Source: Astrocystis sublimbata
Lineage: Eukaryota; Ascomycota; Sordariomycetes; Xylariales; Xylariaceae
Direction: 5' to 3'
NCBI GenBank assembly: GCA_022453515.1
Contig: JAJNNY010000072.1
Coordinates: 62,001-126,000, forward strand
Length of the DNA: 64,000 nt
The position numbers and the translations under genes were made by a program. Positions 11,004-21,962 of the stretch are shown here, one piece after another. Below the pieces are notes generated by a model. The model made no database searches. It worked only from the letters and a program-made list of their open reading frames with translations, and was not told the DNA's origin. Positions within the stretch are counted from its first letter, which is position 1. Every line of letters starts with the position of its first letter.

Positions 11004-11903
11004 TCACCCATATACTTCATCTTCAGCAGGAAAAGCACCCGATGTTTGATACTGAAAGGGATCCTGTATAGCTTGAGAAGGCTGGGATTGGCTGTCTTCT
11101 TCAGGCAGGGAAGTGTTCTGAGACGAGGACGACTTTTGTGTTTCCGAAGCATGACGTTTGGACGAGGGACGATGTTGGTGCGAAGAACGACGAGATGAAG
11201 ATGTTGAAGATCGGGTGCGTGGTTGTGATGTGCTAGGGGGGAGGAACAAGCCGACTGGCGGATTGACCTGTCCGTGAAGCGTGCTCGTCGACGATGACTT
11301 TGACTTATGTGAGGCGTCAGAGTCGAAGCGTGAGAGTGACACGGGAACTCGACGCTCCTTCTCTTTCTTCTTCTTACGCTCCTTGGGCTTGGTGTCGGAT
11401 TCGAGACGCTTGCGTCGTCTTTCCATAGCTGCCACTTCTCCCTTGCTCAGTTTCACGTCTCCCTTGCCTTTCGCCTTTGCCTTCCGTATCCGCGCTAAGG
11501 CTGACTGCACCAAAGCCTCCTCCATTTCGATCCGAGACTCGTCTTCCGTTTCGTTGTTTGATGTTGCTTGCGAGTCGCTCTCCGTGGCTTCGTCTTCTTC
11601 TTCGTCCTCGGAATACTGGTAGGTATGTCTGTTCCGCGATCGACCGGAACCCATATCTATACCCGTAAACCGAAGTTCATCGCTAGCATACCGTCTGCCA
11701 CTGTCGTATCTAGCCAATACCATTGCGTTTCCTTGCGCATCTCCATCTTCACTATCCAATTCTTCGACGACTCTGTTGTCCCAGTAGTCGTCTTCAGGCG
11801 CAGCATATCCCCTATGCCTACGCCCGGATGGTCTCGCCCGTGAGGACGGTGCACCTCTGGGAGCTCGCGGCCGGCCACCTAAACCGCCTCCCCTGAAAAA
11901 GCC
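11004..11903 (-). CDS. Charged, Ser-rich protein of unknown function; 5' end unresolved
   Basis: Minus-strand frame ending at 11004. It is open from 11903 (299 codons) but its first in-frame ATG is at 11723, giving 239 residues from there. The part upstream of that ATG reads like protein: an RG-rich block (GGRPRAPRGAPSSRARPS), then YAAPEDDYWDNRVVEELDSEDGDAQGNAM. It follows a good 3' splice site (CTTTTTCAG) that lies inside the end of the YIP3 gene, so a missing 5' exon or a frameshift is likely. The middle has an acidic run, a Lys/Arg-rich coiled segment (EVAAMERRRKRLESD) and Lys/Arg runs that could be nuclear signals; the C-terminus is Ser-rich. No family is recognised. The span given is the full open frame; the true start is uncertain. 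Confidence 0.65.
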   Translation of the reverse strand, partial: GFFRGGGLGGRPRAPRGAPSSRARPSGRRHRGYAAPEDDYWDNRVVEELDSEDGDAQGNAMVLARYDSGRRYASDELRFTGIDMGSGRSRNRHTYQYSEDEEEDEATESDSQATSNNETEDESRIEMEEALVQSALARIRKAKAKGKGDVKLSKGEVAAMERRRKRLESDTKPKERKKKKEKERRVPVSLSRFDSDASHKSKSSSTSTLHGQVNPPVGLFLPPSTSQPRTRSSTSSSRRSSHQHRPSSKRHASETQKSSSSQNTSLPEEDSQSQPSQAIQDPFQYQTSGAFPAEDEVYG

Positions 11904-12409
11904 TCATCGATCGGCTTGTCCAACAAAGCAGCATGGCCAAAGATGACCACGCCACTCGCACCAATCAACCATAGGACAGTCATGAAAGGTGATGCAATAA
12001 GAAATAGAAAACCACAGGTGCAGACAAGACCTGTATAGAGTTGTGACGTGGTTGCCGTGAAGGTGCCAATGGTCAAGTCCTGCCCATTGAGCCGGCCGAG
12101 CAACCACAAGCCACCGGCAAGAAGAATGATGTCGAATAGCAGCAGCGGATTCGTGATGAGGGCATAGATGCCGAGCAGGACGAACACCACTATGTAGTTG
12201 CTCGAGAAAGTCGACAGATTGTAACCGACACGCGATTGAACCTCGGCGAAGTTGGCGGGCTTGGAAAAGCGCTTCAAGTCGAGAAACTCTCCGATGGGTT
12301 TCATGTTGGCAAAGCGACTTGACAGCGAGGTATTGCGGAATCCATCGAAGCGGTCTCCGATGTTGAGGCGCGACGTAATGACGTCGAGTGGTATTTGAAT
12401 GCGCGACAT
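11879..12409 (-). CDS. YIP3: PRA1-family (YIP3) prenylated Rab acceptor protein
   Basis: ER-Golgi membrane protein of the PRA1/YIP3 family, which binds prenylated Rab GTPases and acts in vesicle traffic. Single exon, 176 residues from the ATG at 12409 (MSRIQIPLDVI), the same length as yeast Yip3. The frame is open further upstream, but that extension has no family resemblance and is probably leader. The conserved NLSTFSSNYIVVFVLLGIYA segment starts the first hydrophobic hairpin; a second hydrophobic hairpin (about residues 125-165) is followed by the short C-terminal tail DKPIDEAF. The stop codon lies inside the frame of the downstream charged-protein gene on the same strand, so the two genes are overlapping or extremely close. 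Confidence 0.93.
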   Translation of the reverse strand: MSRIQIPLDVITSRLNIGDRFDGFRNTSLSSRFANMKPIGEFLDLKRFSKPANFAEVQSRVGYNLSTFSSNYIVVFVLLGIYALITNPLLLFDIILLAGGLWLLGRLNGQDLTIGTFTATTSQLYTGLVCTCGFLFLIASPFMTVLWLIGASGVVIFGHAALLDKPIDEAFSGEAV

Positions 12410-15400
12410 GGTGGAAGAATTTGGGTATGGTACCTGGAGCGGTCTTGAGGTGAGCTTTTGCGAACAGAATAAGGCAGCAATGGAGAAATGTATATTTGCA
12501 AGTGGAAGGGTGGCCTGAAATTGTAGTGAATGCAGCAAGAGGCGGGACAGGAACTTGTTAAGCAACTCGACAGATACCGTCTCCAGCTGCAAGTTGTTGA
12601 ATGTTGATTACGAATTGGATATGAAAGGGCAATTGATGCGTTTGGTTCGTGAAGCAGGCAGCAATGGGGAAAAGGAGGCAGCCTGGGGCTGAAGATGGGT
12701 TGATGGATTGACTTACGTTTGTGTGTGAAAGGACTTCTCCGTGATAACACAATGGCGTAGGCAGCAGCTTAATGCTCTTGCACTCAATGCCTCTTGGAGT
12801 AGCAAGAGATGTGAAGCTGAAGGTGGCTGGGCTAGAAGCGCGCCAAAGCGGATGCCGTCGTCGTGGTGTTTGTTGTAGTGGAAAAGTTGAGTCGAGAATG
12901 ATCAGATTCCGATCTGCGAAAGTTTACCACGTCGATGATTTTGACTGGAGATGGTGTCACGGGCCAATGAGTGATCTGCGTGGGCACACTCTCCAGGTCC
13001 TCTTCAGGTCCTTTCGTAGGCGGGTTCCAGGCAGGTAACACTGTCCCTGTGAAGGGGATGGCCGAGATAAGCCAGATAGGCGGCAAGATAGGGCCCGACA
13101 GATCGAGAGCCAGGGGGCCCAGGGGCGCTAGCCCAGCACAGCACAATCGGCTCGGCCGGTCCCCTGAAAGCAAGCCTGAAAAAGACCGGTGTCGTCGTCG
13201 TAATGGCCTTTCCCCACAAAAGACCCAACTGGCGGGTTGGCTGGCGAGTCGGCGTGAAGCCTCGCCAACCTACCTTACTCGAACCTACGACCTCGCAACG
13301 TCCGCCCACACACTTCTACAGTACGTGGGAGGCGGCAAGGTGAAGGGAAGGGGAGAGGTGAGGAGGGGATAAGGAGGGGAAGGAAGAAAGAAAAGAGGCC
13401 GAGTCAGAGGGAAGCCGTTCTTTTCTACCCTGCCAACCTTAGCACCACATCGAAAGCCGCCCCTCCACAGCGAAGCCGCCGTCCCTCGGTCGTGCGTGGC
13501 CAACACTGACGTGCAGCTGCGGTGTGCGCCGGTAGTCGCTTTTCTCGACTTCAAACACAAAAATAAGAAAAATAAGAAAAAAGTGGGAGAGCAGCTGAGC
13601 ACGTCGCGGTGGTTGGCTCGGCCACACGGGCAGCACACGGGTCTAGCCACCATGCCAGCTCAGGCCCCTCCATATGGAGGCATATGGCTCCATGTTCTGC
13701 GCCATGGTGCCGTATGCGCCGTATGTTCTGCTGTATGAACCTGATCGATGCTGCATGGTGCTTTATGCTGCCCCAGCAAACGAGACCCGGCGTGCCAGGT
13801 CCGAGCCCCAAGGTTGCTCCTTGCTCGACCTGGCTTGTCACGTAGACGTGGACAACAGCTTACCGTGGTCGAGCGTGGTCTAGGGGAAACATCCTCGACG
13901 CCGCCGTCGTGTAGACTTGATTCTCATCAGCAACTACTGCTGTGCTACGCGTGGCCGCACTTAGGCAGCTACCCAGAATGCTAGGAATAGACGCGCAGTA
14001 GGTAGGGTAGGTTGGCAGACTAACGCAGGTAGCTGACAGCTCTTTATTCCCAAGAACACAAAAGAGGGGTAAACTAAGTCCTGAGTTGTTGGCGGTGAAG
14101 ATACTCGGTACTTGGGAATAGAGGACGACGAGTAACTACATGTAACTTGGCTCGTGGTCGCTTAGTATCTTGAAACGACTGCATACCCGTGAGGCGAACA
14201 AAGGGTCAGTAAGCATCGGTATCGTGTGGGCACCCTACCATCCTACATTCTACATGCTTGTGCAGAAGCAGCCTGCATGCACTCTGTGGCAGCTGTGATA
14301 TATGATAGGTTGGCACAGTATTGAGATCAGTGGTTGGCGAACTACCTACCGAGACAACAACATAAAACATTCAAAAGTGATCTCCCACCTGCTTCGTGGA
14401 TTTGATAATAATAATACTGCCCCAATTGGATCATGCCAGAACATTCTATACCTACCCAGGTATGTCATGTTCCGTTAGTTGCCAGCCGGAGCCACGAGAA
14501 TGACTCGGCTTCTGTTGCTATCTGTGTAATTGTCATTCTCCATCCCACTCTACGACGAGAATGCAATGCTACCTAACACTACGCAACAACTTGGTTAGAG
14601 ATCCCCAGCTTCACGTTGGACGAATCGAAGCGGCAGCGCGTGCCCCTCCCATTGCCAGGCGAGCCAGGCATCGTCGGTACCGCATACAATTCCCGGATGT
14701 TTCTGAGGGCTTGTGGGTCGTTAAGTGGGAAGCAGGCATTCGTGTTCAAACGTTTCCAAACATCCATCTTAGAATTCCCAAGGTTGTCCTAGAGGTGACG
14801 AGGCGAGGATGAGGAGCCTTTACTTAAAGGCCGACCTTAGAACATCCTCGAACATCCAACATGTACGTGCCGGTCGGCTCCCGTATCCGTTTCTATCCAA
14901 GTATGTTTACACAACATAATCCAAAAGCTTTAATGCTGGGAAGTCCTAGCCCTGTCCAGGTATATAATAGACATGCCTCAAAGAGACGTGGCACACGTAG
15001 CATCCTATCAGGCAGTACGTCAGATGTGGGGAGATGTAGGCATTATCTATGAAATCATTCCATCCAGTCGTCACATAATTGTTAGATCCCCTCGATACTG
15101 AGGGAAATACTGGCAATCGATCCATTGTGAGATTGCTCTCTGCTGCACTCTAATGAGTCTTTTGAGTATTACCAAGGTTGGAGCTGAGAATCTATTGCCT
15201 GTCATCCTGAATTGTACTCAAAGGATTGGTCAGCTCCTGGAGCCTATTTACAAGTTATGTGTGGCTGAACACTGGGGTAATCGCTCGTGGACTTAGAGAC
15301 ACGCACTTCGTCTCGTTTTAGGTGTCCCATTTCGAACTTAAGGAGGGTGAGACATTGTATGAAGAATTGAAAGGTCCATTCAGTTAAGAGTCAAGACTGT

Positions 15401-16136
15401 GTGTGTGTTTTTTTGTTTTGTTTTTTAATACATAAACTCCCAAGCAAAAAAAAAAAAACACTTTGGCTGAGGCGTCTACCTACCCCTAGCACCCCTAGCA
15501 CCTAGGTAGGACACTTAGCACGCGGCACCGGCGCCAGCAACCCAAGCAGGCGAGGCAGGCACTGCCACAACCAGGAATAGACGGACAGGGCTAAGGCTCA
15601 GGACCCAAGCCAGGATAGGCTACAAAATACGAGCCCCAGTTATATCGTCATGGCCGTCTCGCTCTCGCTCGTAGCGTGCGAGAGCGTGTAGCGTGTGGTA
15701 GCTTGGCTGGCGAGCCTTGGTATACTACATGGTACGTCCAGATCCCCTTTCCCCAGTAAAAAGAAGAACCACCTGCACCTACCTAGGTACCAGTGTTTCT
15801 GCCATCAACATCTACCACCAACATCTCGACGCTCGCTTCATATCCCGCAGTGTTTCCCCCCTACAGCACTACATAGCATCAGTGCGCCTAGTCCAACTGC
15901 TTGTGTCCCCGTGCCCGCACACGATAATTACGGTACATAGTGTGCGCCTATATACAACATACCTAAGGTATCTCACCTGCCAATTAATTGCTTGTCTCCC
16001 GCAATACGTCGCATTCGCTCGGCAACACCTTGCATACAAATACAAGATGATGCGGTCGTAGTTTGCCGCTGCCCGCCTTCGCTTCCAGTCTGCGCCGGTT
16101 ACACTTTGTCCGTCCTTGCCGTCGTCCGACAACACC
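12410..16136. other. Long gene-free divergent region
   Basis: 3.7 kb between YIP3 (-) and the TRP-like gene (+). Several open frames of 60-120 codons occur on both strands, but none shows a domain or a plausible splice structure. Content includes a G/A-rich stretch near 13330-13400, T- and A-rich tracts at about 15408-15460, ACCTAGGTAGG-type motifs near 15475-15508 and 15778-15790, and an inverted repeat at 15661-15685. It is probably promoter and 5' leader DNA for both flanking genes. Confidence 0.5.
15661..15685. repeat. Perfect 8-bp inverted repeat
   Basis: GCTCTCGC at 15661-15668 and GCGAGAGC at 15678-15685 are perfect inverted copies separated by 9 bp. The site is about 450 bp upstream of the TRP-like gene start. 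It could be a dimeric transcription-factor site or a hairpin in a 5' leader. Confidence 0.6.
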
Positions 16137-19100
16137 ATGAGAGGTCTGGCCACGAGAGTCGCCAGCATCGTCCCGCCCTTGTCCCACCATGCCGAGTCGT
16201 CGGCTCGATCACGACGTCCGCGTCCCCGCGGCGCCGCTGCCCCGAGCCTCCTCGTCAACATAGCATTGCTGCTGCTGGTCTACTCGGTCGCTCCTCTCGT
16301 CTCAGCCGTCCGTATCAGGCCCCAGAACTGCATTGGCGACGATGTGATATTCAGCAACAAGAAATTCCAAAATAACACGACGCAGGACCAGCTCCAGCTG
16401 CAGTTTATTCCCTTGTATGCCGATGTTGTCTTTCAGCCCGACCAGGACCAGTACCAGTTGTTGGTCACAGTCTGGGGAAATGTCACGGGCAGAGTAGAGC
16501 GGACAGCGATACCACCGTGGGGGGACCCTGAATGGGACGATCCGAAATCCGTGAGGGCTCTGAACGGCAAGATACAGAACACGATAGAGAGCGGCAAGGT
16601 TTTCAATGCGACTACGCTCCGGTCTACTGTAGATGTCCTGAACTACCGCCCCTACCATCACAATGCCTATTTCTGCGAGAGCCTGCAGAATGCGTCGTGT
16701 CCCGTCGGCCCAGTCTTCAACAAAACCTACTTGTAAGCAATATCCGATCGCGCTATCCCATCATTCCGCACAGGTCATATGGTTTCTTGGGCTAATCTCC
16801 AATGCACTCAGTAATTTCACTGATGATCCTTACGGTTTACCTTCGTTTAATTTATCCAAGCGCTTCGATTCGTCTTACGCCTTCGCATCGTTCGTCCCCA
16901 AGATGACTATTATATACGGTGACACAGCAGGCACTACAATCGGGTGCGTGTCCGCGACAGTAACGCCCAGTCTTGAGAGCGTGGCCTGGGCTCCGAAGTA
17001 CTTGCCTCTGGTCGTTCTGCTCTTGGTCGGCATCGGTGCAATCTTCGCAGCAATCCTCAGCCCTTTCGGTACAAGCGATGTTTTCTTTTGGACGTCGAAT
17101 TATGGCAGAGATCCCGATCTTATACGGCTAGTTACTCCTGGGTTCGGCGATTGTCTTAACTACATCCAATTCGTTGTGTTGACAGGAGGCCTTTCCCTGA
17201 ACTACCCGGGATTTTACCAACCAGTCGTTAGTCAGGGGGCTTGGTCTATTCTGATGTTCAGTCAGCAGTTCGCATCGAAGGCGGAACCTTGGCAGAGCGT
17301 TGTCGATGGCATCCACCATACCGACAGCAAGTACGGCCTCGAGCGCATCGCCCAACTCAATGGTCTGGGGGGAGTCGAAGATGTATGGGTCGGTGCGACA
17401 GTATGGCTGTTGGTCATCATTGCGGGAGTTCTTGTCTTGACCCAAGCCGGTTTTCTGGTTCGGTGGTTGTGGCGTACCCTCAATAATGACTCGGAAGAAG
17501 ATCTGCGATCGAAGAACATCCCATTCTCACTGGGCAATGTCATTCGAATTACATACAATTTTTTCCTCGTGCCGATCGTCGCTTTCTCGACCTTTCAGCT
17601 TGTCGTCCAGTCCCGAGTTCCCGGTTACGTGGTCGCCTTGGCTGTGGTGATGCTGGCGATCGTCGTGGGGTCTGCCATATGGTTTATACATGTTATCGTG
17701 AGTACAAAACCACGGGCGCACCTATCCGACGACTTACCAACTGCTCTTCTCTACGGTCCACTGTATAACACATACAAAGACGAGGCAGCTTGGTTCGCTT
17801 TGGTACCTATCATCTTGAACATACTACGCGGCGCAATCATTGGCGGTGCACAACCTTCGGGAGTCACTCAAGCTATTCTCCTTACCATCTGTGAAATTGT
17901 CCAGGGTATCATAGTGTTGTTCTTGCGCCCGTTCCACTCGTCGACCTGGATGAACGCCTACCATGTCTGCCTATCTACGTTCCGCCTTATCACCACTGTT
18001 CTTATGGTTCCTTTCGCCTCGTCCTTGGGTATCTCGGAAGGCAGCAAAGGATGGATCGGCTACGCAATCCTTTTTATACATGGTTCTGTGGTGTTTTCTG
18101 CATTCTTCTTGAACGCTATCGTAACCATTTTCGAAGTCGTTGCCAGGCTCAACGGCGCTGGAGGTGACACTGTGCATGGTCAGACTAGGGGTGGGATTGT
18201 CAAAATCTTCAATGCTCGTCAACTCAAGAAGCGCGGCGATCGTGCTGCAGGTCCGTCGAGGCTCAGCCAACTGAGTACTGCTGGTATGCTGGCAGCCGCC
18301 GAAAATTCGTCCAGGAGGGGTTACGGGCGTGTTCGAAGTGAATCCGCCGGTAGTATGGGTATCATGATGGGAGCACAGCGAAATTCGAGTGCGATGGACA
18401 TGCACAGTATTGATGTGCATTCTACTCTGATGGGTAGCAGCACATTCGCAGCGACGCCTAGGGAAGCCAGCACCTTCTCCTTCCCGGCTTCTCCAGGCCA
18501 AGCGACACGCCTGCCGAGTGATACCGATCCTTTTTACCGTGCCCCCCGGGCTCGTCGTGGTACCAATGAAGAAGGGGGCCCGTCCTCTCCGCATAAACGT
18601 CATGAATCCGTCAGCAGTATGGACGCTACAAATCGTCGACTGAGTCAAGTTGGCGGGGATACTGATAATGATGTACTTGTCTCTGGCAGGGCACCACTTG
18701 CGCCCAATCTTTACGCGCCAGTATTCGCTCCTCGGGCGGATTACTCGATTCGCGAGGCTGATTTCTACTATAATACTCGGGGACCGGCCCTGAATTCGGA
18801 AGCCCCGGGCCGCAGACTCATCACAGGCCCGTCAGATCCCACGAGTCCTGTCGCCACCGCAACGGGGTGGATGATGCGCTTGTTCGGTGGTAAAACCAAG
18901 GATAAAGCCAAAGGATTCGAGGTGGTCCGGAGCGCAAGGATGCCAGCTTCAATGAAGGCGCGAGGTGGCGATTTCAGCGATGAGGCGCCGCCCGAAGGCA
19001 TACCTGTCAAGCTGGGCGTGTTACGGAGTGGGCCTATTGACAGCGATGACGACGAGGAAACCCCAAAACAGCAGAAGACCGAGCATGCTCGAGGCGACAG

Positions 19101-19581
19101 TTCTGGGGGGGGCTTGTTGAACACTACGAGTGAACCAGAGTCGGATGGCGAGTTAGGCGCTTCGAAGCCATCGAAAGACCCGCCTTTGCTGCCAGAATTG
19201 AAAATCGGAGGCGTTTTTCAAGTTCCAAGTCGGGTGCATTCCAAAGCAAGCAGACATCCATCCCAGAAGACGACCAAATCGCTGCCGGGGGGGGATCCTG
19301 AAGTGACAGAAGTTCCCGAAGTGCCTAGAAAGAGCTCCAAGAGGCAATCATATCTGGCTGCTTCATCTACAGGTAGACTGCCGTTTGATCGAAGTGAATC
19401 TCAAGAGCGTCGTTCCAACGAGGAGTTGAGCCATCAGTCAACATCGGGTAGATCCAGTCTCGATGACGCTGATGAACGACCTGCGAGCTTCGGTCGAGTT
19501 CACCAGCGGAATATCAGCAGGACTGAGCCGAGCGAAGGCGCCAGTGTACAGGAACGCACCGTTGAGGTTGTGAATGATTGA
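16137..19581 (+). CDS. TRP-like ion channel family protein with ML-like domain
   Basis: Large polytopic membrane protein of the fungal TRP-like (Flc/Pkd2-related) family, linked in yeasts to calcium homeostasis, FAD transport and wall integrity. Exons 16137..16732 and 16812..19581 join through a 79-bp intron; the nearer AG at about 16771 would bring an immediate stop, so the CTCAG acceptor preceded by GCTAAT is used. Protein length is 1,121 residues. A signal anchor (LLVNIALLLLVYSVAPLVSA) precedes a luminal ML-like domain with several Asn-glycosylation sequons and Cys residues. About nine hydrophobic helices follow between about residues 285 and 665. The last 450 residues are Ser-rich, disordered and probably cytosolic, with basic clusters and phosphorylation-like Ser/Pro sites. 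The ATG at 16137 lies just before the signal anchor. Family is confident; ion selectivity or cargo is unknown. Confidence 0.9.
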
Positions 19582-20335
19582 TCCGATCGAGTTACCGTCC
19601 AACTCATCAGATCAAGACCAGCCGTAGATCCGAGTTATACGAAGCTAACGAATTTCATTGCTTACTTCCTACGAGATGTATAGTAGAGCATCTTGTATAA
19701 TTATCAGCTTAGAGCAGGCGGCAGGTTTGCTATTATAGGATATCAGCGCGGCGCCATTGGTCAGTCATACGATACGACACAAACTATTCATAATCACTTT
19801 CCTTGAAGATTGTTCGGGACGCCATGGCCTAATTCAGATTCGGGTGGTGTTGTACAAAAGAAGTCGCCAGCGGGGGTTAATTTGACCTAGCGAGCTTCGC
19901 GAAGATGTCCGCGTTGGGTGGTTATGTACATGAACATATCACAGTAGTAATAGGACACCATATGTCAAAATGATTGTCAAAGGCATCATTTTAATGAACC
20001 CTTTGCATCACTTTGACTTTCTCTTCTATTTGATTACTGGTGTTCTGCGTTGCCCAATACTTGACCCTTCCACAGGCCCGCTTCAAGGCCTTTCATAACT
20101 TGCATGATTCATAAACGTCGCTGTATTTCCTAATAAAATAAGCCACCGATGAAGATTCTGCGTTGGACACTTGTTAGCTTTGCTACAGATCGATTCACGC
20201 CACTTGGCATCGCCATCGTGATAGCACTTCTTGAATAGCACAGAGCAAGTCACCTTGGGTTTTACATCTGTAAGTGCATAATGAAATGATCCCCCACTGC
20301 CCTGGACGTAGATCACAGGACGCTTCGTAGAACGG
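19582..20335. other. Convergent intergenic region
   Basis: 750 bp between the TRP-like gene and the NRPS reductase fragment. AT-rich 3' sequence with no gene or repeat recognised. It marks the left edge of the decayed accessory island. Confidence 0.45.
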
Positions 20336-21018
20336 TCATGAATGGCCCCAGCCCTTCATCCACTTGGCCATACCCGCCGCATCAATAGGCTGCAGTTTTG
20401 TCGCTGTCTCGCTTGCGTTTAGAGTGTTCGCCTTTTCCACCCCGGCTTGTGCCGTCCCTGGCTCTCCTTCAAGCATGGTCTGCTGGAAGAAGGCAACCAG
20501 CTTGATGGCTGGGTTTTCATGGAGCTTGTGAGGACTCTGGTCACATTTCTCCAGCCTGTAGAGCCATTCTGACGGGGTCACGACATCAACGGGCTTCTTT
20601 GTAGCCGCCTCGATAGCTTGGACGACGGTGGGGAGGAGGGACCTGCAAGAAGTTGTGGTTGGATGGACTATGTTGAAAACACGAGGAGCTGCTCCATGCT
20701 GTTCGGTCGCAGAAGTCTCAGCAATTTCGCATATGATCTCACCGAGCTTGTCGACGGGAACCCAATTAATCACGTCCATCATGGTCCCGAGTGACTCTGG
20801 CACGGCGCCGATGAATCTGGAGCTCAGGACCAACGACGGCAACCATTCAGCCGGGTTCCAGAAGCGTATACTCGTCCCAGAGACCGGTCCGCACACCTGT
20901 CCTACACGGAGAATGGACACAGCGTTTCTCGTGGACGATACATAGTGGTCCAGCAACCGCTCACATACGTACTTTGACCGCGCATAGCCCTGATCCAAGA
21001 GCTGCCCAGCCGTCGACA
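20336..21018 (-). pseudogene. NRPS-type thioester reductase (TR) domain, 5'-truncated fragment
   Basis: C-terminal piece of a carboxyl reductase domain (NAD-binding-4, male-sterility type) such as ends NRPS-like and aminoadipate-reductase-like enzymes; intact domains release a thioester-bound acyl chain as aldehyde. From about 21003 the frame encodes GQLLDQGYARSKYVCERLL, containing the catalytic YxxxK, then ILRVGQVCG and the conserved late motifs (DVINWVPVD, FNIVHP), ending KWMKGWG at a stop at 20336. About 227 codons are uninterrupted. The A and T domains and the Rossmann N-terminus are absent. Upstream the frame meets a stop with no ATG, and the DNA switches, in a different frame, into a GMC oxidoreductase. 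It is therefore a rearrangement remnant, although the remaining codons are not yet damaged. Confidence 0.82.
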
Positions 21019-21415
21019 ATGACGCGGGAGCTCGCCGTGAAAGAAAGGCCGTTCAAGCCGCTGGAGCCCCCCGTCATCTTACCCTGGGGAAAGCTGAGCT
21101 CCCTGCCTTTCAGATTTTCCTTTTTGGGTTGTCAGCTTTCTGATCTATCTTGTCATCGAGGGTTTCTGTCCTGGCATTAATTACCTGCGGGGTAGTTTTG
21201 AGATTCTAATCGACAGCGGTCTTGTGTAACTGGGGATTAGCAGCTGGAGTCACAACAGCCTGCATGAGCTGGTCTGGCAGCCGTGGTAGGTCCTGCCCAG
21301 CTTCGAGGACGAGAACATGGAGGGTAGGATCTTCGGACAGCCTTGAGGCCATCACGAGCCCAGCGGTTCCGCCGCCGATGATAATAACATCGAAGGTATC
21401 CGTTTCTGCGTTCAT
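21003..21415 (-). pseudogene. GMC oxidoreductase, N-terminal fragment with premature stop
   Basis: 5' end of a glucose-methanol-choline (FAD) oxidoreductase. The start at 21415 gives [20 protein letters not shown], the FAD-binding Rossmann motif, followed by [13 protein letters not shown] stop at 21206-21208 stands where the family has Trp (DxNLKTTPQ), consistent with a single TGG to TAG change. Past the stop, a still-canonical 65-bp intron (21120..21184, GTAATT...AAAAAG) joins TTPQ to ENLKGRELSFPQGKM and the family block GGSSGLNGLSF. Homology ends at about VDGWAALG, where the sequence runs into the NRPS reductase fragment in another frame. Only about 115 of a usual 550-650 residues remain, so it cannot be a working enzyme. 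Confidence 0.85.
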
Positions 21416-21962
21416 CTTGCACACAAAATGTTGTGTTTGAAGTTGGTCACAAGTCGTGCTTTGCAATAAACTGCGAAAGCGTTCGAAAACATATTTGCTA
21501 TCACACTGTTTATTTATATTTATCTTGGGAACTATAAGCGGAGAGCCTCAACGCACCCTTACCCCTCCCTCCTTTGTCTCAATAATTACGTCTGTACCGT
21601 TACACAGCTTACAACTTACCGTGACATTTCTGTTGCTTGTCCAATCCAATTTGCGGCCTGGTGCACATAAGCTCAGCCACCCACCTCTCCACGAATACAA
21701 TGTATAGTCCTTGAACAGAACTTGAACTCTCGGCTCGACGCCGAAGGTTCTTTGAATGGACGCCGATACAACCTCATGCTGATTAAAGCATTGGGAACGA
21801 GTTCCGCCTACACCGTCATCAAAAGCTTTTTCGCTCACATCGTTTAATGTTGCCGGCCAACAGTGATTGTTCGTGCATAAGGGTGCCCGACCACGAGCCA
21901 CCTACCTATACCGATTAACTTGCCGATCCTGTAACTTTGGAAGCTACTGGGCACGGGCACAG
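21416..21962. other. Divergent intergenic region
   Basis: About 550 bp between the GMC fragment (-) and the AYR1-like gene (+). No coding or RNA signal recognised; presumably the promoter of the dehydrogenase gene and the former promoter of the oxidoreductase. Confidence 0.45.

Noticed and set aside
13261..13320. Possible tRNA: GGTTCGAGT-like T-loop on the minus strand
   Set aside because: No matching acceptor, D or anticodon arms could be folded around it.
17971..18648. 225-codon minus-strand frame inside the TRP-like gene
   Set aside because: Lies opposite a continuous exon and has no domain; it is a shadow of codon bias.
20336..21415. One intact gene combining GMC and reductase domains
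   Set aside because: Frames differ across the junction, the GMC part has a stop, and neither protein is complete.
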